Source: Ganoderma boninense | Lineage: Eukaryota > Basidiomycota > Agaricomycetes > Polyporales > Polyporaceae | Direction: 5' to 3' | Assembly (NCBI GenBank): GCA_002900995.3 | Contig: CM035304.1 | Location: 2,323,476 to 2,387,475 of the forward strand | Length of the DNA stretch: 64,000 nt | Shown here: positions 55,498 through 64,000 of the stretch, one piece after another | How positions within the stretch are numbered: the first letter of the stretch is position 1 | How the letters are laid out: each line of letters starts with the position of its first letter | Program-made: the position numbers and the translations under genes | Notes under the pieces: model-generated | What the model was told of the DNA's origin: nothing | The model's database searches: none | Seen by the model: the letters and a program-made list of their open reading frames with translations, nothing else

Positions 55498-56754
55498 TCA
55501 CAGGAAACGGAAGAAGTGTTCTTGCAAGACTTTCAGAGGAAGAGTCTGCGCGACGGTGTGAAGCTGACCGTTCAACGCGGTACACTCTCCACGGCAGCTG
55601 TCCCCGCCTCGCCACCATAGAGTCGTGAGCGGGGCCAGTGCGCCTCTAAGGGGGGGAAGGTTCGCGCGTTCGGACGCCGTCGGCACTCCGATCGAGAATG
55701 TCAGGCAGTGGGGGTCACCGATCCAGCGAATAGTTTGAGGGCAGTGAGGGTCGTCATCAATGTCACACTCGGCGTTGGGATCGAGTTCCCGAGCCCATTC
55801 GAGGGCGCTATCACGGATGTCATAGCCTCGTTGCTCGTATTTAGCTTTCAAGGCATTGAACCGGGCGTTCTGGTGCGTCAAACGACGATTGAGACGAGCT
55901 GGGTACGTCGGCTGAGGGAGATCGGGAACACGACCAGGATTGATGAGAGCGCGGTTTTCCTCAGCGAGGCGGGGATAGAGGATGCAGATGGCGCGACCGG
56001 TGACAATAACCATCGCCGCCGTGCTCCAAAAACTCGTGATAGGGAGCGTGGCCACGGTGGACCGACTCTGGATGACGTCCACGAAGCGATCGCCACGTTG
56101 AAGATGGACGACCTTCTCGATGGCGAACTTGTAGTCTTCGTTTTCATCGGCAAGCACCTCGTCAGACGAGTCCCCATCGTCGGAAGAGAAATCCGAATCG
56201 TCTTCCGGGTCAGAGTCGACATCGAAGAAGTCAACAGCGGCGGCCTCTTGAGGTTGTTGCTCGATATCCGTGGCATCGGTCGTCGTCGGTTGGTCAGGTT
56301 GGACGCTGGTTCCAGCTGGAGTGTCGGCAGGAGGAGGTGGTTGGATAGGAGGCCTCTCATCGATCTCAACGTAGCCTTCCTCATTCACGAAATGATTGAC
56401 CATTTCGGAGAAGGTATGGTAAGGACATACGACGTCGAGATCGCCAGGTCGGTAGCTATCTTCCGCGGCGGCAACAAGAGCGGCGCTGGACCCAGTTGCA
56501 CAAGATGACGTCTGCTCGAGCTTGGCGAGCAAGGCGGGTTGGTCATTGACATACGGTGCGAGCATAAGTGCAACACGGCGGTCCATCTCTCGAGAGACTA
56601 GTACGTCTGCAGACCGACACGTGGCTCGGAACCGCGCCAAAGTAGGGGCCGTACAGGCCGCCAGGATGTGCTCCACAACGTCAACGGGCAACGACTCCAT
56701 ATCGCTGACGAGGCTGCGCAACGAAGGATGAGATGAAGTGCGGTAACGCGGCAT
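55498..56754 (-). CDS. F-box cargo protein 2
   Basis: The start is placed at MPRYRTSSHPSLRSLVSDME (56754), giving 418 residues, because the open frame further upstream is low-complexity repeat sequence. The F-box is clear: ESLPVDVVEHILAACTAPTL, then ARFRATCRSADVLVSREMDR. An acidic region follows (FDVDSDPEDDSDFSSDDGDS) and then VVHLQRGDRFVDVIQSRSTV and PQTIRWIGDPHCLTFSIGVP. The end at 55498 lies in a repeated spacer and may be a false end created by loss of a splice site. F-box proteins connect substrates to SCF ubiquitin ligases; the part after the F-box is not recognised. The gene lies between OB-like protein 3 and OB-like protein 4. Confidence 0.65.
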   Translation of the reverse strand: MPRYRTSSHPSLRSLVSDMESLPVDVVEHILAACTAPTLARFRATCRSADVLVSREMDRRVALMLAPYVNDQPALLAKLEQTSSCATGSSAALVAAAEDSYRPGDLDVVCPYHTFSEMVNHFVNEEGYVEIDERPPIQPPPPADTPAGTSVQPDQPTTTDATDIEQQPQEAAAVDFFDVDSDPEDDSDFSSDDGDSSDEVLADENEDYKFAIEKVVHLQRGDRFVDVIQSRSTVATLPITSFWSTAAMVIVTGRAICILYPRLAEENRALINPGRVPDLPQPTYPARLNRRLTHQNARFNALKAKYEQRGYDIRDSALEWARELDPNAECDIDDDPHCPQTIRWIGDPHCLTFSIGVPTASERANLPPLRGALAPLTTLWWRGGDSCRGECTALNGQLHTVAQTLPLKVLQEHFFRFL

Positions 56755-56964
56755 GATAAGAAACCACACGTACGACAAACACTCCGTCTTGTTTCGGAGG
56801 GTGGACAATAGACGTGGAGACCGCAAGGAGCGAAGTGAAGGTGTCTGGAAGAGCAGATATTCTTGAGGGAGGAGGGAGAACGGAGGATGGCGAAGACTAA
56901 GAGAAGCCGAAGAGTGTAAGGAGGGCAGGGAATGTGAAGGGCAGGTCGAAAATGGAAATGGTGG

Positions 56965-57060
56965 GATGGGCGGAGGCAAAGGGATGGTCAGAGGCGAAGG
57001 GATGGTCAGAGGCGAAGGGATGATCGGAGGCGAAGGGATGCTCGGAGGCGAAGGGAGGAC
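56965..57060. repeat. 15-16-bp tandem repeat upstream of F-box gene 2
   Basis: GGCGAAGGGATGGTCAGA and close variants repeat about five times. Read in one minus frame it gives HPFASD repeats, which is why the open frame upstream of the F-box looks longer than the gene. Confidence 0.8.
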
Positions 57061-57247
57061 TGAAGAGAGAGTGAGAGAGGATGAGGTGCAACGAGATGAT
57101 GTTGGAATAGTGGCGGTCGAAGGTCGTGGAGGTCGAGGGTCGACGGAAGGCGAAGACGCGAATGGAAGGCTTATAACCGGCTGAAGGAGAGTTGCGACGT
57201 TGGTTACGGAATGCAAATGAAGGCTCGGGATATGGATTACGGTGTAA

Positions 57248-58173
57248 TCAAGACCTTCGGGCCAGCGCAAATTGCATGCTGTCGCTCAAAAAGCCGGCGG
57301 CACGCATCGCAATATCATCTCGAATCTCCTCCCAGAACTCTCGGAGGTCACCATTTCCTGCCGCAAAGGCCGTGACGCTTCTCGTGACAAGATATGTTCG
57401 CACCCGTCCTCGGCCGGTAAGCTCGAATACGGGAGTCAGAATGATATCGACCTAAGAAGTGGAAGTGAGACTGCGACGTCGGAGAACAATGAAAGTTTGG
57501 ACGTACGGTGGGCTGAAGAGCTAGCCGTCGTAGAATTTCGAGAGCGCGGGCTTGATTCGGCGTGAATACATTGTGACCTTGGTGGCCGTGGAAGATGCCG
57601 TGGATGGGATGCACGGGGTAAATGACAGTGACCTATTTAATGTGAGGTTGACTTCGGTATGTGAACAGGAAGTTGACGCACTGGGTGCCGAAAAATGGTA
57701 GTCGATGACGCAGTGTCGTTACCTATCAACGTGTCCGCGTTATGTCCGGAAGGATGCAATTGCATCGGTGAAAGAGGTGGCGGTGACGAGGTGTCCGAGG
57801 TTTGAGAGGACACGTTGATCGTGGCGTCGGTGGGGTCCTGAATCGGGTCGTAAATGGACGCGATGGACGTAGTGACGCCGGAATGTAATCCATTCACGCC
57901 ACCGTCATCGTCTACACCGTCGACGTCCACACCGTACCAATATGAAACGTCTTCATCTGCAGGCTCCTGGTGACGTTCAGTCGACTCAACTGCGGAAGGG
58001 GCTGGGATAAGGGGAGGGACCGTTTGGAAGTCGTGACTGTCCAAGGAGTCGTCGGAGGGTAGAGATCCCAGTTCAAGCAGAGCGGAGGCTGCAGACAGAA
58101 TGGTGCTCTGATCGTCGTGGGTAGTGCCAGACTGAGAGCCGTCATCAGGAGGAAGTTCGGTGGGGAACGACAT
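57248..58173 (-). CDS. OB-like cargo protein 4
   Basis: Exons 58173-57682, 57632-57507 and 57451-57248 keep frame at both joins and give 273 residues. The N-terminal two thirds are acidic and Ser/Thr-rich (MSFPTELPPDDGSQSGTTHD, DEDVSYWYGVDVDGVDDDGG). The rest reads PVHPIHGIFHGHQGHNVFTP, NQARALEILRRLALQPT, then VDIILTPVFELTGRGRVRTY and LVTRSVTAFAAGNGDLREFW. The VDIIL...GRGRVRTYLVTRSVTA pattern matches the C-terminal beta pattern of cargo proteins 1-3. The disordered N-terminus plus small beta domain is shared with protein 2. Function unknown. Confidence 0.6.
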
Positions 58174-58325
58174 CGTCGATGGGAATACTCACTGTGGACG
58201 ACCACTTATCAGCGGAGTGAAGGCAAAGAGGAGTTAATAATGAGGACGCACGGCATTATGAACAAGAGAGGGGAAGACGGCGGAACCTGGGGGAAAGGAG
58301 AATCTGGAGGAGGGGGGGCGATTGT

Positions 58326-59206
58326 TCACGCTGGCGGAAGAAGCCGGTAGAGCACGTGTGTACACACAGCTTCTCCGTAAGTGCTCAGGCGCGGTTGCCC
58401 TCCAGCACTTGGCTCTTGAACCGAGGCTCCTTCGTATCGCTGACCGTCATGATACCAGATGCCACCACAACTATCAACGTAGCGGCAAGTGTAGTGGTTG
58501 TTTCCATTGTAAATCAGCCCGCACATTCGCCACTGACGATTTATTCCATCGACAGCGATCTCGATGCATTCCGTGAGTTGAACCGCCGAGTCCGAACATA
58601 CGTCGATGGCTAATAATGGAGGCCCCATTAGAAGAGTCGACTTTACATAGGCCAAATGTCCACAACCAGGGCAATTGGTTGGATAGCCGGCGGTCAACAA
58701 GGCGGTCAGATACGTTTGAATGCTAATTACCTCGTTTGGGGGCTTGTCCTCGTTGATGTGTACCGGCAAGGTCCACATTCCAATATCTATCGTCAAATAT
58801 CTTACGTCGGAGTACGTTTTGCATCGGTCGCAGGACTGGGTGGCACATCCTAATGGATAGCGAAAAGTCAACAGAGCGGTAAGAAGTTCGTCCACGAGGA
58901 TCATAGCCTGTCCATGCCGAGGGAAGGACACTGACAATACGCAGAGAACACGTCCCGCATGGCATTTCTCACCGTCTCCAAACATACACAAGGGTCGTCC
59001 GGTGACATATCGGCCACGAGGCGAGTAACTTTTTCAGCAACCCGATTTTCTGGTACGATTGATCGTACGTAGTCCTCTCCAAGATCCACGCGTAAATGCC
59101 ACAACAGCATAAACAGGGTGTCGTACCCACAGCTATAGTCCACCGGATCCCATTTTACGCCAGGAAGAACTCGAATATCCTGATATCGAGCATTTGTAGC
59201 TAACAT
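58326..59206 (-). pseudogene. USP-like cysteine-protease-like ORF next to Rep-Hel, two overlapping frames
   Basis: The first frame (59206-58901) has KWDPVDYSCGYDTLFMLLWH, a Cys box in the position of the C19 (USP) nucleophile. The second frame (58991-58326) has CATQSCDRC and YPTNCPGCGHLA, two cysteine pairs like the USP zinc ribbon, and LIYNGNNHYTCRYVD then GIWYHDGQRY, which resembles the USP His box (GHY...WYxFDD). Order and spacing thus match a compact ubiquitin-specific protease, about 275 residues. The frame changes by one base near 58,920-58,950. A GT...AG stretch of 44 bases there would restore the frame, so a tiny intron is possible, but an indel is as likely. It starts only 43 bases after the Rep-helicase stop. 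USP identity is inference from motifs. Confidence 0.5.
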
Positions 59207-59248
59207 GACTACTGCCGTGGCGGGAGTAATGACTTGCCAGTTTTCAAC

Positions 59249-62200
59249 TCACCGCGGTTTTTTGACAACCGGACGAACTTCTCCTGGTACAGTTGGAGCG
59301 GATCGTTTGGAAGGGATGGAAGCTGTGGTGGGCCAACCAATTTCAAGGTCTGCTCTGGGAGGACGGTAATCCTGTCCAACAACACTTAGAAACGAACCGA
59401 TCACAGCGTTCCTGGAGTCGCCTCGCACGTTATCCGGTAAAGTGCCATCATATTGACGTTTAGTGATCTCGTCCAATAGCTCTAAGTCTCTAAATTCGGA
59501 CGATAGCGCTTTAGACATGCCACGCTGGATTTTTGAAGCGTCGAATTCCCCCAAGATGATTGTCCCCCGAAGTGAGCTACTTCTGGATAAACAAGTGTAC
59601 ATAGACTGATGTCCAGAACATCCTCGAACATAGACCACATTGGATTTTCGAGTGCCCCCCTGTGCACCAAAGTCGGTGATAGCAAATAGAGGAAGGACGG
59701 ACACTTGCTCTCGTAGCACTGATACCGGAATATCGTTCAGCGGTAAGGTACATCTGATCGTTTTTGCGGTTCTGACGATCGGAAGTACATTAATCGGTAG
59801 ATTTTCTAGTTGCACGTCCCGGGGAGGGTCAGTTAACCTAACAAAGAGGGTGTCTAACACCTCGCGTCGGTCGCTGTTTGTATGTGAGTCCCATCCGACT
59901 ACGACTCCGTCTGCACCGTTCGTCGCACAGAGTTCGGTCGCTTCGTTTGCTTTCAGAATCACAGGCATCCCAATACACAGATGTAGAATGCCAGCATGAT
60001 GATTACTCAGAGCAGGTGGCACAGTCCACAAAGCGGCTTGAAGCTTGGGAGATATCGCACATCCATTTCTTGGTGGATCGAATGCACGATCGTACTCATA
60101 TTGCGCGGCACGAACTGACTTCGTCATTTTTTTATGCGCCCAGGTATCCACAGAGAAAAACGAATGTAAGTCGACTTTGTGTTCACGAGCAAAGAGTTTG
60201 CAGTACAGATCATTAATTGCGTCTCGATGGGCGTTTCTTGTCGTGATGATAGGCACGTTCCTAAAATGGGGGGGAATCTCACTGACTACTCTCGTATTTA
60301 GAAGCGATATGTCAGCCGACGTGCAGCGACCGTAACGCATGTGTTGCAGCGCTGTACGAAACGCCGAATCGTCTTTCGACATGCCCGATTGACGCATGTT
60401 CTGTCTTAAGATGACTACAGTGGTGAACAAGTGCCACACAGCCTTGCCCAATGTCGCTCGTTGGCCTTTAGCACTGAAAGCAGACGACGCTACTCCTACT
60501 TGGTCTGAATATAACGCCCGTCCTCCTCCCGGTGGAGGTAACTGGGCCATATCCCCGGCAAGTACCACGCTTTTGCCGCCGAAAGCCACTGACGTCAAGT
60601 CCATAGCTTGCACTAAAGCTTGAAAAATCCGATGCAAAGCTTCGCAAGAGAGCATAGACATTTCGTCAAGAAATATCACTTTTACGCGCCACAAACGCTC
60701 GCGGAGCTTCTCTAGGGACGTCACCCGAAGATTCTCCTCGTCGTCGAATCCGAATCCAAAGACAGAATGGTAAGTTGAACCACCGATCAGCGAAGCCGAT
60801 CGACCTGTAGGACCCAGGACGATAAATCGGTGTTCTTCATGACGAGAAGCTAGAAAATCTACAAGCGCAGTAACAACACGTGATTTTCCTGTACCCGCCA
60901 TGCCGGCGAGCACCATGTACAATGGATCGTTGTCATCATGATGTAAGTGCCGTGCTATTATGAAGAACGCTCGACTCTGCTCCTCATTTAAAGTGTAGCT
61001 CTCTATAGTACTGTGGAGCAAAAGCAGATTGGGATCCTGGCGACCTCTGCTCACGTCTAGACCTGCTCGGTTGAGAGCGTCCAATTGTGCTAGGGTGAGT
61101 ACAGCCAGCAGCCGGATTTTGCTCCGTTTTTTGAAAGGCGGACGGTCGTTAACAGGATCTCTGACATTATCTGGCTCGCGACCTTGTCGTCGTGCGATCT
61201 TTGCTTCCCTGGTTGCCTGTAAGAGGCCCTTCCAAGCCCCGGACGATCGCGTTGGCCCGTCGTAGGAATGATACTGACACCCATCGCCGGGCGTAAAGTT
61301 GTGGTATCTAATGTCGTCCTCTCGCTCGTTATGCATACGTTCGAGCAGAGAGCACATGAATAATGATTCCTTTTGGTTGTAGGCAGTTTTCCGGCCCACG
61401 ACAGACCGTTCGACGTCCACGGCCACGTCGGCCTCCAGTTGGTTCAATAAGTCGCAAAATGTATCAGTCTGGTCCTCTGCTCGTCTATCCGTCTCCAGCG
61501 ATGGGTCGGCGACGAAACACGACTTTCGCTGAGCTCTTCGCAATGCGGAATAGTCGTCACGAGCATCTATGCATTCGTACAGAACATTCATGTTCTTGAT
61601 CACGGAGCGATGTTCTTCAGAAAAGACAGTGTTCGTAAATCGCGCCTGCCACGATGATAACTCGCTAAGTAAATCGTTACCAGTTCACCATCCACCTGGA
61701 CAGAACAACACCAACATAGCGAACGTGTACTCCTCTTGGTCACCCCTATCTGGCCGCGGCAAAGGATGTCCCGCAAACGCGAGGGTATAGTACGTACTCG
61801 AACTTCTTTCAAACACTCCATGGGTCTGATATCGACCATGGCGCTCTTCGAATTGATGTGGTGCTTGACGAGGAGGTGGGTCCTCCGCCGCATCCGTGTA
61901 ATCAGATCCATCATCCTCGCAAATGTTCGCTGAGTCGACACTGAACTGTTCGGTTTTTCGCAACTTTCGAACGTCCGTCCTTCGAAGAAACTCGTACAAC
62001 GTCATGTCGCCGTACGCCTTAGGACGATAACGATAGTCATCGACCTTATTAACTGCCACGATCCCACTACCCGCAAGGCCCACCACCACGCTATCGCCCT
62101 CGACACCGCACGAGCTCAGCGAATCAGATAAAAACGTCTTACGATCATCTGGTAGGTCAATGGCCGCACCTTTTAAGTACGAGTACCAATACACCGTCTT

Positions 62201-64000
62201 GAACGTGTGATTCGTGTAGTGATCCGGTAATCCCAACAACGATGCGCACACAGCAGGACCTCCAATCTCGGATGCAGCCGTGAGTGCGTTGACCATTTTA
62301 GTCACCAATTTACGGGCTCGTTCTTCCCTGTCAGGTGCTCCAGCCACAATCAGATCAGGATTTCTTCCTAATACGGTGGAAACGGTGGCAAAAAATGTGT
62401 GAGTCGTCAACGTTGGTTTCGTAGTATAGTCTGCACAGTACCCAATTACCTCTCTCGATGCATTGCCGGACATCAAGCACGTCAGGTCGGTGTTACACAT
62501 ACCCAAAGCGCTGACCACAGGATTATAGGTATTAATCCATGCCTCTCGTTTACGGAATCGCACTGCTCCGCTTTCCAAGTCAAACTGCGAGTCGGATACC
62601 AAGTCACGTGGAAATCATGCTCGACAGTAGGGTGGACTGCCTCTTAGACATCCCTTCTGATGATCGCGGTCATGTCGATTCGACACAAACACGACTTCGT
62701 CGACTTTGGTCCGAAACGCGGCGTACCAACTCATAAAAATCTCATCATCTGCCTGAGCCGGAGGGGGATTCGGAAGGATAGTTGTCGCAGGATCTCGAAC
62801 CACAAGGTGCCCCTTTCCTTTGCGCAAAACACCGTTAACTAACTTGTCTGGCTCATAGACCTCCATACGGGCCGAAAGGTTGTTCTCTGTCCCTGAAAAA
62901 AAATCACCTGTGTGACACGACTCTAACCACGCTAAGAGTCTCAGTCTGAACGGCGCATCTTTCAAAATCCGATCACGCAATTCCTGAGGGCTGGGACTAT
63001 CTTCAATCCAAATCAACAAATGCAAGTGCAACGATTTTCGCCCCTGCTCCTCCACGGTACCATAATAGGACGAGACAGGTCCGAATACCCCTGGGGAGTT
63101 GTTCGTTCCGCAAACAACGTGCTCGAGCAACCCACAGACGAGATGATGAAAAAACTCAGCGCATCTGACAGGATTTTGTGCAACCGCCAAGATTCGATCC
63201 CACTCGTCCGGTATTTGAGGCATCTCGGCCGTTAGGTCAACGGACACCCCACACATTGCCAGGCAGATGGGATTCTTCCTGTCTGCGGGTGATATGGTCA
63301 AAAAGAACGAAGGTGTCCCTCTGACGTAAGTCAATGATCTCAATTCCGTTCGCTGCCACTTCCGACGAGCATTCGAGTGCGCAACATGCCCCGCAACATG
63401 ATCCACGATAGACATCAGTTCAAAACACTTTTTCTCGCCTTCATCTTCAGCCGTGACAAATTCCCCGCCTTTGGTCCTGTGGACCAAACGATCCAATGCC
63501 TCTCTATCTATGCTCAAAAGCTTGTCGACCACGGAGGGAAAATTCCGTTTTTTGGTAAGCAAGTAACCTCCCGTATAACTATTTCGTATTTGCTCATGAC
63601 AAAATGCGACGAACGGAAACAATCTATCTGTCTGGAATCGATGGTCGCCGTACTTCAGATTAGCACGGAGATGAGCCACGCGATCCAAACGACGCTTAAT
63701 GCGTCTGTTCTCGAACCCGCCCAAGCCATATGGATAAAGCCATGGAAACAAGCACGGATATAATTCCGGGTTGTGATAGATACTTTGGGGATTCTCATAA
63801 TGTCCAACACCTAACACTTTACCGCCTTCGCTGAAATACTTAAGCGCAAACACCACTCGCTCTTTATGCGTCATCTTCGCTATATCACTGCCAGACAACG
63901 TCTTCACAGTAAAGGGGCACTCAGGTTCGTCCCGATCGACATCATGAACTGCAAGCTCCGTACCAGGATCTTCCGTTGTTGGTTTGTACATCACGTACAC
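59249..64000 (-). pseudogene. Helitron-like Rep-helicase (HUH Rep plus PIF1), two in-frame TGA codons
   Basis: One frame of 1584 codons runs in from beyond the right edge. The Helitron_like_N part has GTPSFFLTISPADRKNPICL and the HUH-type motif in KSLHLHLLIWIED. The Rep tyrosines are in VIGYCADYTTKP, a Y-x3-Y-x2-K box. The PIF1 helicase has GMAGTGKS (Walker A), VIFLDEMSM (Walker B), LAGDMAQLPPPG, ITDFGAQGG and a motif VI YTCLSRSSSL, and ends VVKKPR at 59249. In-frame TGA codons at 62615-62617 (CRA-stop-FPRDL) and 61685-61687 (GGW-stop-TGNDLL) stand where Arg is usual in the family, so CGA-to-TGA changes explain both. Otherwise the frame is complete, with all visible catalytic motifs. Rep-Hel nicks, unwinds and copies the element by rolling circle. 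A GTGAGT donor overlaps the final stop. Confidence 0.92.

Larger units (their letters stand above)
48152..64000 (-). mobile_element. Large Helitron-like element with cargo genes (inferred, 5' end outside window)
   Basis: The left border is the base where similarity to the copy at 42285 begins (ACCGTGTAGCG). On the coding strand this is the 3' end. Within 35 bases lies the perfect 6-bp-stem hairpin CTTATGAACCCATAAG, as expected near a Helitron 3' terminus, although the last bases (CTACACGG then T) are not the classic CTRR. The Rep-helicase reading frame at 59.2-64.0 kb has the same orientation. Between the two lie seven densely packed genes, six of them on the same strand. That all of this belongs to one element is inference; it could also be two or more nested elements. 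Minimum size 15.8 kb. Confidence 0.55.

Noticed and set aside
56755..57270. N-terminal extension of F-box protein 2
   Set aside because: The extension is Pro/Ser-rich low-complexity sequence, includes a short tandem repeat and lies upstream of a good start codon, so it is treated as promoter sequence.

Overview
The window reads as a piece of a basidiomycete (most likely Agaricomycete) genome. The genes carry many GT-AG introns of about 45-60 bases, the cell-wall and secretory genes (a KRE6/SKN1-type GH16 protein, coatomer zeta, a 5'-nucleotidase) are of fungal type, there are HET-domain proteins, and the transposons (tnp2/DUF4218, Copia, Gypsy, Helitron-like) are those common in mushroom-forming fungi. 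Two 100-base runs of N (1839-1938 and 42782-42881) are scaffold gaps and both lie inside repeats. No species call is made.

Layout. 1-7.7 kb is repeat-rich and gene-poor: a diverged repeat, a tnp2 transposase remnant, a 5'-truncated WD40 gene and micro/minisatellites. 7.7-28.4 kb is ordinary chromosomal sequence: a KRE6-like beta-glucan gene, three paralogous HET-domain genes all on the minus strand (10.1-12.1, 15.5-17.7 and 18.5-20.4 kb) with a GPI-anchored cupredoxin-like gene between the first two, an N2227-type (carnosine N-methyltransferase-like) methyltransferase, coatomer zeta, a secreted 5'-nucleotidase-like metallophosphatase and a tRNA-Ala gene. 29.3-32.7 kb holds two divergently transcribed paralogous small secreted proteins that share an RGCRxxGCL motif; the first intron of one contains a 446-bp MITE-like element. 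35.0-36.5 kb is an F-box gene with a small frame break.

37.0-48.0 kb is nested transposon sequence: a decayed Copia element whose 3' LTR is cut, a 5' piece of a repeat that recurs at 48.15 kb, a gap, a decayed Gypsy pol, and a 722-bp inverted repeat with a 367-bp spacer. From 48,152 to the right edge of the window I infer one large Helitron-like element, read on the minus strand. It has a two-part Rep-helicase reading frame at 59.2-64.0 kb (two in-frame TGA codons), a USP-like cysteine-protease-like reading frame, two F-box proteins, four small proteins that share an OB-fold-like beta pattern, and a hairpin close to the inferred 3' end. The 3' end is defined because a second copy starts at the same base at 42,285. 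Two later insertions mark this element: a 486-bp TRIM with 113-bp LTRs and the target duplication GACAT in the last exon of one cargo gene (the copy at 42.4 kb is the empty site), and a 685-bp hAT-like MITE with an 8-bp target duplication that sits in a coding exon and can be read as a spliceable, frame-preserving intron.

Most functional calls come from reading motifs by eye. Exon borders were worked out by hand from GT-AG signals and frame continuity and have not been tested against transcripts.
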